A model generated the notes under the pieces. It did no database searches. It was not told the origin of the DNA and saw only the letters and a list, made by a program, of their open reading frames with translations. A stretch of DNA of 64,000 nt. Source: Enemella evansiae (GTDB lineage Bacteria; Pseudomonadota; Alphaproteobacteria; Rhodobacterales; Rhodobacteraceae). Of the stretch, positions 7,846 to 17,012 are shown in pieces. The position numbers were made by a program, and so were the translations under genes. How positions within the stretch are numbered: the first letter of the stretch is position 1; each line of letters begins with the position of its first letter. The stretch covers positions 248,001 through 312,000 of the forward strand of contig JAFKDC010000001.1 in assembly GCA_017255395.1 (NCBI GenBank), written 5' to 3'.

Positions 7846-10317
7846 ATGACGATATTCAGATTTTGGCTCTTGACCCTTGCCGCGCTTGTGGCGCTGACCC
7901 TGGGATCCCTCGCGCCTTCCGGCGCCTTCGCTCAGGACGCAGAGACGACGCCCCCGCCGCCCAGCAGCCTCGACCTGCTGCTGGACGTCATCGAGGATGA
8001 CCAAAGCCGCGCCGCGCTCATCGAGGAATTGCGCGCCGCGCAGCAGACGGCGGAAGAGCCGGTCGGGGACAAGGTCGTGGATGCCCTTGCCGGAGAGCAG
8101 GCGCCGCCGCCCGAAGCCCTGTCCTTCAGCCGCCGCATCGCCCTGATTACGCAGGAGGTGGCGGAAAGCTCTGCCGCGCGTCTGGCCGCGCTCTGGGCGC
8201 AGCTGAACACCATCCCGGACGTTTTCGACGGTTTCAGCGGCAACGAGGCGGGTGTGCTGGTCGAGGCGCTGCAACAGCTTGCGCTGATCATCGTCGTGAC
8301 GGTGGCGGTCTATCTGGTGCTGCGGCGCATGGGCAAGGCGCTGTACCGGCGCATGGGGGCCAGCGCGGCCGAAAGCGGGGTGGTCCGGACGGTCATGCTG
8401 TTCCTTGCCTCGGGGCTGATCGACGCGCTGATCGTCATCGTCGCATGGGCCACCGGCTACCTGATCGCCACGCTGTTCCTAGGCAATTTCGGCGAGATCG
8501 GCATTCGCCAGACGTTGTATCTCAACGCCTTCCTTCTGGTCGAGATGGCCAAGGTCGTCATGCGCATGGCGCTGTCTCCCAGCGCCCGCGACCTGCGCCC
8601 GCTTCCGGTTTCGGACGAAGCGGCGGCCTATCTGGCAAGCCGCCTGAACTGGATCATCAGCCTTGTCGGTTACGGCCAGCTTCTGGTGGTGCCGATCCTC
8701 AACGCCAATGTCTCGCTGGCGGCCGGTCGGGCACTTTCCGCGCTGGTCGCGCTGCTGGTCGTGGCGATGGTGATCTGGATGGTCCTGCGCAACCGCAAGC
8801 CCGTGGCAGAGTGGCTGCAACGCGGCGCGCAACCTGTCCATCACCACGCGGCAGAGCAACACCTTGCCCAGACCGGGACCCCCGCGACCGTGACCGAGGA
8901 CGGGATCGTGGTCGAGGACGACACCGTCATAGCGGAACGGGCGGTTGCGGCGGATGGCTCTGTCGTGGCCGAGGGACCGATGCCGACAGAGCGCCGCCTT
9001 TACGCTGCGGAGGCGCCAGAGACCGAGGGCACGCCAGAGGAATTCCCGATGGCCGACCCAGAGCCAGACGCCGACCCCGGGCCGGACCAGCGGCGCGGGG
9101 GCGCGCTGGGTTTCCTCATGCGGCACTGGCACTGGCCGGCGCTGGTGTATCTGGTGGTGATCCTGATGCTGGTGCTGGTGCAGCCCGCCGATGCCGCCTT
9201 CCGGTCGCTTCTGAACTCGGGGCAGGTGCTTGTGGTCATCCTGCTGGGCATCACCCTGTCGGGCATCCTGACACGCGCCATGGTCCGCGGCGTGCAGCTA
9301 CCCGAGACCGTGAACGCCCGCCTGCCGCTTCTGGAACGGCGGCTGAACACCTTCGTGCCCAAGGCGCTTTTCGTGCTGCGGGCGCTGATCTTCATCGGCG
9401 TGGTGGCCATCGCGCTGAACGCCATCAGCCTGATCGACCTGCGGGCCTGGATGGCCAGCCAGATCGGGTTGCGCCTGACCGGCACGATCTTCTCGGTCGG
9501 CGCGGTGCTGCTGGTCGCCTTCATCATCTGGGTCGCCATGACGTCCTGGGTGGATTATCGCCTGAACCCCGAATTCGGCACCGTCGCCACGGCCCGGGAA
9601 AAGACCCTGCTGACGCTGGCCCGCAACGCCTTCACCATCGCGCTTTTCGTGATCACGCTGATGTTCGTGCTGTCCGAGATCGGGCTGGATATCGCGCCGC
9701 TTCTGGCCTCTGCCGGGGTGCTGGGCCTTGCCATCGGTTTCGGCGCGCAGAAGCTGGTGCAGGACATCATCACCGGCATCTTCATCCAGTTCGAGAACGC
9801 GATGAACGTGGGCGACGTGGTGACGGCGGGCAGCACCACCGGCGTGGTGGAAAAGCTGACGATCCGCTCTGTCTCGCTGCGCGATGTCAGCGGGGCCTAT
9901 CACCTGATCCCCTTCTCCTCGGTCGACATGGTGTCGAACTTCATGCGCGATTTCGGCTATTTCGTCTGCGACATGGGGGTGGCCTACCGCGAGAACATCG
10001 CGGATGTGAAACAGGCGATGCACGATGCCTTCGACATGCTGCGGGCCGACCCCGAGCAGGCCGCGAAGATCATGGGCGAGCTGGAATGGTTCGGCGTAAA
10101 TGCCTTCGGCGACAGTGCCGTCGTGGTGCGTGCCCGGATCAAGTGCGAGCCGGGCACGCAGTGGGGCGTGGGGCGCGAGTACAACGGCTACCTCAAGCAG
10201 GTTTTCGACGAGCGCAACATCGAGATCCCCTTCCCGCATCAGACCATCTTCCTGGGAGAATCGAAACAGGGCGCGACCCAGCCCTTCCACGTCCGCACGG
10301 CCCCGGAAGACAGCTAA
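7846..10317 (+). CDS. Large MscS-family mechanosensitive channel
   Basis: The 823-residue protein is a large multi-helix mechanosensitive channel that would open on membrane stretch during osmotic downshock. It starts with a signal peptide ending ...PSGAFAQ (about residue 29) and has a helical periplasmic part and about ten further hydrophobic segments. An acidic insert at about residues 340-418 (EDGIVVEDDTVIAER) separates two membrane blocks. The MscS pore and vestibule signature LGLAIGFGAQKLVQDIITG lies near residue 625, and the C-terminal domain ends with the family IPFPHQTIFLGES. The ATG at 7846 is chosen because the signal peptide begins there; the 58 residues upstream in frame look non-coding. 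A strong terminator follows. It pairs divergently with the ion-channel gene. Confidence 0.92.
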   Translation: MTIFRFWLLTLAALVALTLGSLAPSGAFAQDAETTPPPPSSLDLLLDVIEDDQSRAALIEELRAAQQTAEEPVGDKVVDALAGEQAPPPEALSFSRRIALITQEVAESSAARLAALWAQLNTIPDVFDGFSGNEAGVLVEALQQLALIIVVTVAVYLVLRRMGKALYRRMGASAAESGVVRTVMLFLASGLIDALIVIVAWATGYLIATLFLGNFGEIGIRQTLYLNAFLLVEMAKVVMRMALSPSARDLRPLPVSDEAAAYLASRLNWIISLVGYGQLLVVPILNANVSLAAGRALSALVALLVVAMVIWMVLRNRKPVAEWLQRGAQPVHHHAAEQHLAQTGTPATVTEDGIVVEDDTVIAERAVAADGSVVAEGPMPTERRLYAAEAPETEGTPEEFPMADPEPDADPGPDQRRGGALGFLMRHWHWPALVYLVVILMLVLVQPADAAFRSLLNSGQVLVVILLGITLSGILTRAMVRGVQLPETVNARLPLLERRLNTFVPKALFVLRALIFIGVVAIALNAISLIDLRAWMASQIGLRLTGTIFSVGAVLLVAFIIWVAMTSWVDYRLNPEFGTVATAREKTLLTLARNAFTIALFVITLMFVLSEIGLDIAPLLASAGVLGLAIGFGAQKLVQDIITGIFIQFENAMNVGDVVTAGSTTGVVEKLTIRSVSLRDVSGAYHLIPFSSVDMVSNFMRDFGYFVCDMGVAYRENIADVKQAMHDAFDMLRADPEQAAKIMGELEWFGVNAFGDSAVVVRARIKCEPGTQWGVGREYNGYLKQVFDERNIEIPFPHQTIFLGESKQGATQPFHVRTAPEDS

Positions 10318-10342
10318 CGAGGCGTCGTCAGACCCTATCGGG

Positions 10343-10380
10343 CACCCCTCGCAGGAGACTGCGGGGGGTGTTTCCGTTTT
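10343..10380 (+). terminator. Strong intrinsic terminator of the MscS gene
   Basis: A 12-bp stem (CACCCCTCGCAG pairing with CTGCGGGGGGTG, one G-T pair) with a GAGA loop is followed by TTTCCGTTTT. It lies 25 bases after the channel stop codon. Confidence 0.88.
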
Positions 10381-10524
10381 GCCTTTGTCGATAATCGTCT
10401 GGCGGGCGCGGCCGGCCAGCACTTACAGGATGGATGCAAACCTCCGGCTGGCCACCCGGCGCAACGCCAAACTCCCGAAAGAGCCGCGCAGGTTTTGTCC
10501 GGGCCGCGTCGCCCGACCCGGGCG

Positions 10525-10567
10525 CCGGATTTTCGAAAATCCGGGCAAATGTCTTCGAAGACATTTG
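10525..10567. repeat. Double-palindrome module, copy 1
   Basis: Two perfect palindromes lie 1 base apart: a 20-bp one with arms CCGGATTTTC (10525-10544), and a 22-bp one whose half is CAAATGTCTTC (10546-10567). There is no T-run on either side. The module sits in the 313-base gap between the MscS terminator and serB; I see no gene in that gap. See the matching copies at 11524, 35329 and 47624. Confidence 0.8.
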
Positions 10568-10630
10568 GCGCTCTGGTCAAGCGGGGCGCTTGATGCCAAA
10601 ACCGCGCCGAAACCGGCAAAGGGACCGCCC

Positions 10631-11488
10631 ATGTTCATCGTATCGCTGATCGCCCGGCCCGGCGGGCTCGACGCCAGCCTTGTCGAAAGCCTCCGCAATG
10701 CCTGCGGTGGCGGCACCGTGGACTGGCTTGCCCCGGACGAGGCTGCGGAGTTCGCGGTCGCCACGCGCCCCGCCGATTTCGACCGGGTCCGCGCAGAGGT
10801 GGCCGACATGGCCGACCTGAACCTCGTGGCCGCCGAAGGGCGCCGCAAGCGGATGCTTCTGGCGGACATGGACAGCACCATGATCCAGCAGGAGTGCATC
10901 GACGAACTGGCCGAAGAGGCCGGGGTGGGCACCCATGTCAAGGACATCACCGCACGGGCGATGAACGGCGAACTGGATTTCGAAGGTGCCCTGATCGAGC
11001 GGGTCGCCCTGCTGAAGGGGCTGCCCGAAAGCGTCATCGACCGCGTGGTCGAGACCCGCATCACCCTGATGCCCGGCGGTCGGACCCTGCTGGACCGCAT
11101 GCATGCGGAAGGCGGGCACTGCGCGCTGGTCTCCGGCGGGTTTACCGCCTTCACGGGGCGGGTCGCGGCGCTGCTGGGCTTCGACGAGAACCAGGCCAAT
11201 ACCCTGCTGGTCGCGGACGGCCTGCTGACCGGAGAGGTCGGGCGCCCGATCCTTGGCCGCGAGGCCAAGGTGCAGGCGCTGGAGACGATCACCGCGCGGC
11301 TGGGCCTCACCCCCGCCGAGGTGATCGCGGTGGGCGACGGGGCCAACGATCTGGGCATGCTGGGCCGCGCGGGCATGGGCGTTGCCCTGCACGCCAAGCC
11401 CAGCGTTCAGGCGCAATGCGACCTGCGCGTGAACCACGGCGACCTGACCGCGCTGCTGTACCTGCAAGGCTACACGCGCGACTGGTGA
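10631..11488 (+). CDS. serB: Phosphoserine phosphatase
   Basis: The 285-residue HAD-superfamily enzyme dephosphorylates phosphoserine in the last step of serine synthesis. Motif I is LLADMDSTM (Asp79 nucleophile, Asp81). The cap carries QQECIDELAEEAG, motif II is VSGGFTAFTG and motif III is VGDGANDLGML. The N-terminal 70 residues are an ACT-like regulatory part, as in other SerB proteins. The ATG at 10631 begins MFIVSLIARPG, the usual Rhodobacteraceae start; the in-frame extension upstream crosses palindromic intergenic DNA. Convergent with the asparaginase gene, the two separated by a double-palindrome module. Confidence 0.96.
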   Translation: MFIVSLIARPGGLDASLVESLRNACGGGTVDWLAPDEAAEFAVATRPADFDRVRAEVADMADLNLVAAEGRRKRMLLADMDSTMIQQECIDELAEEAGVGTHVKDITARAMNGELDFEGALIERVALLKGLPESVIDRVVETRITLMPGGRTLLDRMHAEGGHCALVSGGFTAFTGRVAALLGFDENQANTLLVADGLLTGEVGRPILGREAKVQALETITARLGLTPAEVIAVGDGANDLGMLGRAGMGVALHAKPSVQAQCDLRVNHGDLTALLYLQGYTRDW

Positions 11489-11523
11489 CGGCCTGCGGGC
11501 GTGCCGTGTCCGGTGCCGGTGGC

Positions 11524-11567
11524 GGAAATCGCGCCGATTTCCGATGCGAAGTCTTCGAAGACTTCGC
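11524..11567. repeat. Double-palindrome module, copy 2
   Basis: Palindrome 1 has arms GGAAATCG and CGATTTCC around CGC (11524-11542). After 3 bases comes a perfect 22-bp palindrome with half GCGAAGTCTTC (11546-11567). The module lies between the convergent serB and asparaginase genes, ending 4 bases from the asparaginase stop. Confidence 0.8.
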
Positions 11568-11571
11568 GCGT

Positions 11572-12567
11572 TCAGCCGAAACGGTCCGCCGTGCGGATCT
11601 CGCCCGTCACCTGGCCGTCCCAGTTGCGGATCGGCGGGTTCAGGAAGCGCGCGACATCCGGGTGGCCGGCCTCCAGCACGCCCAGCCGGACCAGCAGCGC
11701 CGCCACCGCGCATTCCGAGGCGCGGGTCGCCCCGTCGGCGATCTTCAGCGCCAGCCCAAGCCCGCGCCCGGGCAGGATCGCCACGAAGACCCCCTCGGCC
11801 CCGGTCTTGATCGCCACGGGTTCTGAGGCCGCGCGCATCAGCAGCGTGCAGGCGCGGCCCTCTCCGGCCACCAGATCCGGATGCGCGATCATTGCCTCGA
11901 CCAGTGCGGCGCTGGCCTGCTCCGCCGCCCCGGCCCGACCGGCGGCCCCCGCCATCCGCGCCATGGCCCGCGCCAGCCCGGCCAGGGTTGTCGCGAAATT
12001 CGGGGCGGAACAGCCGTCGATTCCGAATCCCGGGCTGGGGGCGCCGGTCATGTCCTCGAAATGCGCCCGGCAGGCGCGTTGCACCGGGTGCTCGGGTGCC
12101 ACGTAATCCGGCCCGGTCCCCAGATGCCGCGCCAGCGTCAGAAAGCCGGTGTGCTTGCCGGAACAGTTGTTGTGGATCCGCCCGGGCCTCTGCCCGGCGC
12201 GGATCATCTCGAACCGCAGGGTCTTGTCGCGTGAGGGTTCGGGGCCGCAGCGCAGGTCCTCGGCCTTCAGGCCCAGCCGCTCCAGCCATGTGCCGACCTC
12301 GGCCACGTGCAGCGGCGCGCCCTGATGCGAGGCACAGGCCAGCGCCAGTTGGCGCGGCCCCAGCCCCGCCGCCCGCGCCGCGCCAGAGGCCACCAGCGGC
12401 AGCGCCTGCAGCATTTTGGCGGCGCTTCGCGGCAGGATCACCGCATCCGGGTCGCCCCAGGCCTCGACGATCGCGCCGCCGGAATCGCAAACCACGGCAT
12501 GTCCGCTGTGACGGCTTTCGACAAAACCGCCGCGATGAATTTCGACCATGGGATGGGGGCCGGTCAT
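11572..12567 (-). CDS. L-asparaginase, PF06089 (Rhizobium ReAV-like) type
   Basis: The 331-residue protein belongs to the Asparaginase_II family (PF06089), unrelated to E. coli AnsA/AnsB, and should hydrolyse asparagine to aspartate and ammonia. Residues known to matter in the Rhizobium etli enzyme ReAV are present at the same or nearly the same positions: the Ser48-x-x-Lys51 pair in PRSAAK, Ser80 in CASHQG, Cys135 and Lys138 in NNCSGKHTG, and a second cysteine at 186 in GIDGCSAPN. A GTGAGG motif precedes the ATG at 12567. The longer open frame to 12714 has no supporting features. It diverges from ialB across 168 bases. Confidence 0.92.
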   Translation of the reverse strand: MTGPHPMVEIHRGGFVESRHSGHAVVCDSGGAIVEAWGDPDAVILPRSAAKMLQALPLVASGAARAAGLGPRQLALACASHQGAPLHVAEVGTWLERLGLKAEDLRCGPEPSRDKTLRFEMIRAGQRPGRIHNNCSGKHTGFLTLARHLGTGPDYVAPEHPVQRACRAHFEDMTGAPSPGFGIDGCSAPNFATTLAGLARAMARMAGAAGRAGAAEQASAALVEAMIAHPDLVAGEGRACTLLMRAASEPVAIKTGAEGVFVAILPGRGLGLALKIADGATRASECAVAALLVRLGVLEAGHPDVARFLNPPIRNWDGQVTGEIRTADRFG

Positions 12568-12735
12568 AACATGCACCTCACGCTTGAGCGATAATCTGCC
12601 AACAGGGCTTTCACGCCCCGGTTTTTTCAGGCTATTGTCCTGCCGTCGAGACACAATGCCCATATACCTCAAACGCCATGAAAAGGCGGGCAAGGGGCAG
12701 AGAAAATGGGGCACAGTCAGCTGGAGGCTGCAGAA

Positions 12736-13266
12736 ATGATTTCAGGACTTGGGCGGGTCTTGGGTGCGTGTGTGCTGGCGCTCGGTGCAGGCATGGCATC
12801 GGCACAGGACTCCAGCACCAACCGCGTCGATTCGATGACCGACTGGTCTGTCTTCGAAGGCAACGATCCGCGCGAATGCTGGGCGGTGACCACCTACAAG
12901 GAAAGCGTCAACACCAAGGACGGGCGGGTTGTCGCCGTGACGCGGGGCGAGATCCTGCTGATGGTCTTCCACCGTCCGGGTGCCGGTGTCAGTGGACAGG
13001 TCGCCTTTACCGGCGGGTATCCCTTCGCCAGCGGCTCCACGGTCGAGCTGGATATCAGCGGCACCACCTTCGAGCTTTATACCGAAGGCGAATGGGCCTG
13101 GCCGGCCACGCCGCAGGACGACGCGCGCCTGATCACCGCGATGAAGCGCGGCGCCGATGCCGTGGCCACCGCCCGGTCGAGCCGGGGCACCACGACCAAG
13201 GACACCTTCTCGCTGCTCGGCTTCACCGCCGCCGTCGAGGATGCGGCGCAGCGCTGTTCCGGCTAA
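12736..13266 (+). CDS. Invasion-associated locus B (IalB) family secreted protein
   Basis: The 176-residue protein has a signal peptide (MISGLGRVLGACVLALGAG then MASA) and an IalB-like domain with ECWAVTTYKESVNTKDGR, RGEILLMVF and FTGGYPFASGSTVELDI. Two cysteines, in ECW and near the C-terminus, are typical of the family. IalB was named in Bartonella. In free-living alphaproteobacteria its role is unknown and need not involve invasion. The ATG at 12736 has GGAGG 8 bases upstream; an in-frame ATG at 12706 would place that GGAGG inside the gene. It is divergent from the asparaginase gene. Confidence 0.88.
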   Translation: MISGLGRVLGACVLALGAGMASAQDSSTNRVDSMTDWSVFEGNDPRECWAVTTYKESVNTKDGRVVAVTRGEILLMVFHRPGAGVSGQVAFTGGYPFASGSTVELDISGTTFELYTEGEWAWPATPQDDARLITAMKRGADAVATARSSRGTTTKDTFSLLGFTAAVEDAAQRCSG

Positions 13267-13482
13267 GAGCGACTGTGTCGCGGTGAGGCATCATCGGACA
13301 CGGGTGCTCGAGGGCCTGCATCGCCAGCCAGACTGCTCACGGGCCCGCCGAACGACAGCGGACCCGCCGCACCAGACCAGGCCAAAGTGCGGGCGTGTCA
13401 CCATGACGCGCCCGTTGATGCCGTTTCCCTGAAGCCCCAAATGGTGTATACGCGCCGCTTCTGAACCCGGAGACTCGCTGCC

Positions 13483-14673
13483 GTGACCGCCGAAACACCC
13501 ATCACCCAGGACGTCCTGACGATCCCCCGCAAGAAGCCCGAGGGCGAAGGCGGCAAGATCAACCTGATCGGCCTGACCCGCACCGCCCTGCGCGAGGCGC
13601 TGATCGAGGCGGGCACGCCCGAGAAACAGGCGAAGATGCGGGTCAACCAGATCTGGCAGTGGCTGTATCACTGGGGTGTGCGCGAGTTCGAGGCGATGAC
13701 CAACCTGGCCAAGCCCTACCGCGCGCTGCTGGCCGAGAAGTTCACCATCGACCTGCCGGAAATCGTGTCGAAGCAGGTCTCTGCCGACGGCACGCGCAAG
13801 TACCTCGTCCGCATTGCCGGCGGGCACGAGGTCGAGGTGGTCTATATCCCCGAGACCGATCGCGGCACGCTGTGCATTTCCAGCCAGGTCGGCTGCACGC
13901 TGACCTGTTCCTTCTGCCACACCGGCACACAGAAGCTGGTGCGCAACCTGACCGCCGGGGAAATCGTCGGCCAGATCATGCTGGCGCGCGACGACCTCGA
14001 CGAATGGCCCGCGCCCGGTACCGGCACGGGGGACAACGGCCCGCGCCTGCTGTCCAATATCGTGCTGATGGGCATGGGAGAGCCGCTGTATAACTTCGAC
14101 AACGTGCGCGACGCGATGAAGATCGCCATGGACGGCGAGGGCATCGCGCTGAGCCGTCGCCGGATCACGCTGTCGACCTCGGGCGTCGTGCCCGAGATCG
14201 CCAAATGCGCCGAGGAGATCGGCTGCCTGATGGCGGTCAGCTTCCACGCCACCACGGACGAGGTGCGCAACAAGCTGGTGCCGATCAACAAGCGCTGGAA
14301 CATCGAGGAACTGCTGAACGCGCTGCGCGAATACCCGCGCCTGTCGAATTCCGAGCGGATCACCTTTGAATACGTGATGCTGAAGGACGTGAACGACACG
14401 GACGCCGACGCGCGGCGGCTGGTGAAGCTGATCCAGGGCATCCCGGCCAAGATCAACCTGATCCCCTTCAACGAATGGCCCGGCGCGCCCTATCAGCGGT
14501 CTGACTGGGAGCGGATCGAGCGTTTCGCCGATATCGTGCACAAGGCCGGGTACGCCTCGCCGATCCGCACGCCCCGGGGCGAGGACATCATGGCCGCCTG
14601 TGGCCAGCTGAAGTCCGCCACGGAACGCGCCCGCAAGTCGCGGGCTCAGATCGCGCAGGACGCCGGTCTCTGA
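13483..14673 (+). CDS. rlmN: 23S rRNA (A2503-C2)/tRNA (A37-C2) methyltransferase RlmN
   Basis: The 396-residue radical-SAM enzyme methylates C2 of A2503 in 23S rRNA and A37 in some tRNAs. The iron-sulfur motif is CTLTCSFC (Cys138, 142, 145). The acceptor cysteine lies in DIMAACGQL (Cys373). Other RlmN signatures are [25 protein letters not shown] and [16 protein letters not shown]. The start is a GTG with a weak GGAGA upstream. The 216-base gap before it holds no recognisable gene or terminator. The gene stands alone and converges with gntR. Confidence 0.97.
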   Translation: MTAETPITQDVLTIPRKKPEGEGGKINLIGLTRTALREALIEAGTPEKQAKMRVNQIWQWLYHWGVREFEAMTNLAKPYRALLAEKFTIDLPEIVSKQVSADGTRKYLVRIAGGHEVEVVYIPETDRGTLCISSQVGCTLTCSFCHTGTQKLVRNLTAGEIVGQIMLARDDLDEWPAPGTGTGDNGPRLLSNIVLMGMGEPLYNFDNVRDAMKIAMDGEGIALSRRRITLSTSGVVPEIAKCAEEIGCLMAVSFHATTDEVRNKLVPINKRWNIEELLNALREYPRLSNSERITFEYVMLKDVNDTDADARRLVKLIQGIPAKINLIPFNEWPGAPYQRSDWERIERFADIVHKAGYASPIRTPRGEDIMAACGQLKSATERARKSRAQIAQDAGL

Positions 14674-14742
14674 CCGCTTGCGGGCTTTGCGACGGGGGGC
14701 GGGCGCCGCAACCGGCGGGGTGACGCGCCGCGCCCGGGCGGA

Positions 14743-15444
14743 TCAGCCTGCGGGCGCGGGCGGCTGCACCGTTTCATCCGGTTCTTCGGGCAGCGGCTCC
14801 GGTTGCAGGCGCGCCATCATGCGGGTCTGCGCCATCTGCCACAGCGCCCGCATCGCCTCTGCCGCCTGCGCGGGGTCCTGCGCGGTGATCGTCTGCACCA
14901 GGATTTCCTTCTGCGCCAGAAGCTTGCGCAGCTGCTTGCGGTCCTTCTTGCCCGAGGTTTCGAAGACCGGGGCCGACAGGCGGGTGTAGTCGATCAGCAC
15001 GCGGGTCAGGGCGGGGCGCAGGTAGGGATTGGCGGTCATGTCCCCGATCTGATGCAGCAGCGCGTGGGTCGCCAGCGCGGCGGCGGTCGCGTCGTCCGCC
15101 TCTGTCTCGACGCGGATCGCTGACAGCGCCTCTTGCAGGGCCTCCGCCTGCCTGGGCGCGCCTTCGGTGCTGGCCAGCCGTGCCGCCGTGGCCAGCAATC
15201 CGGGTGCGGTCTGGAAGAAGGCGCGCAGGCTGGCCGCCTCCATCCCCGCCACCCGGGCGCCCCGGTGTTTCTGCGCGCTGGCATAACCCTCGGAGACAAG
15301 GCCTTGCAGGATCTCGCGCAGGGGCGTGCGCGACAGGCCGAATTCCTGCGCCAGCCGCGTTTCGTCCAGCTCTGCCCCCGGCGCCAGCGCCTGCGACAGG
15401 ATGCGGGCCTTCAGCGTGCTGTGCGCTTCGGTCTTGCGGTCCAT
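14743..15444 (-). CDS. GntR/FCD-family transcriptional regulator
   Basis: The 233-residue regulator has an N-terminal winged helix-turn-helix (about residues 10-70, with ARILSQALAPGAELDETRLAQEFGL in shortened form LAQEFGLSRTPLREIL) and a helical FCD-type ligand domain. The ATG at 15444 has AAAGGA 8 bases upstream; an in-frame ATG at 15471 lacks a good site. It lies downstream of dgoA on the same strand with a 60-base gap that contains phased TGCAT repeats, so it may repress itself and the dgo genes. The effector is unknown; a galactonate-pathway intermediate is an inference from the neighbours. Confidence 0.85.
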   Translation of the reverse strand: MDRKTEAHSTLKARILSQALAPGAELDETRLAQEFGLSRTPLREILQGLVSEGYASAQKHRGARVAGMEAASLRAFFQTAPGLLATAARLASTEGAPRQAEALQEALSAIRVETEADDATAAALATHALLHQIGDMTANPYLRPALTRVLIDYTRLSAPVFETSGKKDRKQLRKLLAQKEILVQTITAQDPAQAAEAMRALWQMAQTRMMARLQPEPLPEEPDETVQPPAPAG

Positions 15445-15455
15445 GGCTTTTCCTT

Positions 15456-15492
15456 TGCATACGGCCTGCATTCAGCATGCATCCTGCATGCA
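15456..15492. promoter_or_regulatory. Candidate operator: phased TGCAT repeats upstream of gntR
   Basis: TGCAT occurs at 15456, 15467, 15478 and 15485, so the first three are spaced 11 bases apart, one helical turn. The last two fall within overlapping self-complementary GCATGC and CTGCATGCAG elements. The cluster lies just upstream of the gntR start. It fits a binding site for a dimeric regulator, most simply GntR itself; this is inference. Confidence 0.5.
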
Positions 15493-15504
15493 GCGGGTCA
15501 AGCC

Positions 15505-16110
15505 TCAGGCAAAGGCGGCATCAAAGGCGGCAACCATCTCTGTTGCGCGGGCCGCGACCTCGGCCACCGGGCGGCCCGGCTTGTAGAGGTTGGACCCGAT
15601 GCCGAAGCCGGTGATCCCGGCCCTGCGCCAGTCCGCGAAGTTCTCGGGCCCGACACCGCCCACGGCATAGGTCGGCGCCTCGGCGGGCAGCACCGCCTTC
15701 AACGCCGAGAACCCGTCGAGGCCCAGCTTGAAGGCGGGGAAGAACTTCAGCCCGTCTGCGCCGTTGCGCAGCGCGGTGAAGGCCTCTGTGGCGGTGAAAA
15801 CGCCGGGATAGGACAGCAGCCCCGCGCCCTTGGTGGCGACGATCACGCGCGGGTTGCAGTCGGGCGACACGACCATCTTCGCGCCGATCTGCGCCAGCCG
15901 CAGCACGTCCGCCGGGTCCAGCACCGTGCCCGCGCCGATCACGGCGTCGCTGCCCGCGACGGCGATCATCCGCGCGATGCTGTCGAAGGGCTGCGGAGAG
16001 TTCAGCGGCACCTCGATCCGGGTGATGCCGGCGGCGATCAGCGCCTCGGCCATGGGCTCCGCCTCGTCGGGGGTCAGCCCGCGCAGGATGGCGATGATGT
16101 CCCGGGTCAT
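15505..16110 (-). CDS. dgoA: 2-dehydro-3-deoxy-6-phosphogalactonate aldolase
   Basis: The 201-residue class I aldolase splits 2-dehydro-3-deoxy-6-phosphogalactonate into pyruvate and glyceraldehyde 3-phosphate in the De Ley-Doudoroff pathway. Family motifs are [24 protein letters not shown] with the catalytic glutamate, [16 protein letters not shown] and the Schiff-base lysine in GLKFFPAF. Length is normal. Its ATG overlaps the dgoK stop as ATGA, so the two are translated together. Homologous KDPG aldolases act on the gluconate epimer; the adjacent kinase makes the galacto form more likely. Confidence 0.94.
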   Translation of the reverse strand: MTRDIIAILRGLTPDEAEPMAEALIAAGITRIEVPLNSPQPFDSIARMIAVAGSDAVIGAGTVLDPADVLRLAQIGAKMVVSPDCNPRVIVATKGAGLLSYPGVFTATEAFTALRNGADGLKFFPAFKLGLDGFSALKAVLPAEAPTYAVGGVGPENFADWRRAGITGFGIGSNLYKPGRPVAEVAARATEMVAAFDAAFA

Positions 16111-17012
16111 GTCTTGTCCTTTCCGGTGCGCGCGGCTTTCAGCCCCGCCAGCGTGATGTCTTCGGCGGCGACGCTGCGCGCCTCCGCGCCCTGCGCGGTC
16201 AGCGCTGCGAGATAGTTTCTTGCCAGCGCGTCCTCGCCGAGGATCACCACCGGCTGGCCCAGCCAGTAGGGCCGCGCCGCCGCCAGTTCCGCGCCGATCA
16301 GCAGGCCCGAGAGTCGCGCCCGCGACACCCCCGCGCCGGTGCCGTTCAGCAGCCCGTCGGCGCGCAGGGTGAAGAGGTCGGACAACAGCCGCCCGGGCTT
16401 GGACAGCGCGTCAGACACCGCCTCGTCGAAGGCCGCCGCGTCCCAGTCGTCGCCGCCGGTGGAATGGCGCAGGACCGAGTGCTTGGTCAGCAGGGCAAAG
16501 ACCTCACCCGTCATGAAGGTGCGGAAGGAGACGATCTCGGACGCGCTGACATGCGCCCATTTGCAATGCGTCCCGGGCAGGCAGAGCACCCCGTCAAAGC
16601 CCGGCTCCAGCGCGAGGAAGCCGCCGATCTGCGTCTCCTCGCCGCGCATCACGTCGGGTGGCTGCGCCTGCGACAGACCCGGCAGGATGCGCACCGAGAG
16701 GCGCGGGTCGGCGGTCAGGATGGTCATGGCGGCGGTGGGCGCGGGGCAGGGCACCTTGGCATAGGGCACCTCGGCCCAGCCCTGCCGCGCACCCGCCATG
16801 CCGCAGATCAGCACGTCCGTCACACCCTCGCCCAGGGCGTCGCCGACGAGGTCCAGCAGCGCCGGTTCGAAGGCGTCGGGGGCCAGCCCACCCATGCCCT
16901 TGTCCGAGGTCAGGCGGCGGATCACCCGGTCCTCCGCGTCCATCAGCCAGACCCGCAGGTGCGAGGTCCCCCAGTCGGCGGCAATCCAGGCCACCGGCGT
17001 TTCTGTCGTCAT
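16107..17012 (-). CDS. dgoK: 2-dehydro-3-deoxygalactonokinase
   Basis: The 301-residue kinase phosphorylates 2-dehydro-3-deoxygalactonate at C6 and feeds DgoA. The N-terminal [15 protein letters not shown] is the ATPase-fold phosphate loop, with TSDKGMGGL following. [12 protein letters not shown] and [13 protein letters not shown] are DgoK signatures. Both ends overlap neighbours by ATGA: its start overlaps the sulfotransferase stop and its stop overlaps the dgoA start. The galactonate dehydratase (dgoD) expected upstream in the pathway is not in the window. Confidence 0.94.
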   Translation of the reverse strand: MTTETPVAWIAADWGTSHLRVWLMDAEDRVIRRLTSDKGMGGLAPDAFEPALLDLVGDALGEGVTDVLICGMAGARQGWAEVPYAKVPCPAPTAAMTILTADPRLSVRILPGLSQAQPPDVMRGEETQIGGFLALEPGFDGVLCLPGTHCKWAHVSASEIVSFRTFMTGEVFALLTKHSVLRHSTGGDDWDAAAFDEAVSDALSKPGRLLSDLFTLRADGLLNGTGAGVSRARLSGLLIGAELAAARPYWLGQPVVILGEDALARNYLAALTAQGAEARSVAAEDITLAGLKAARTGKDKT

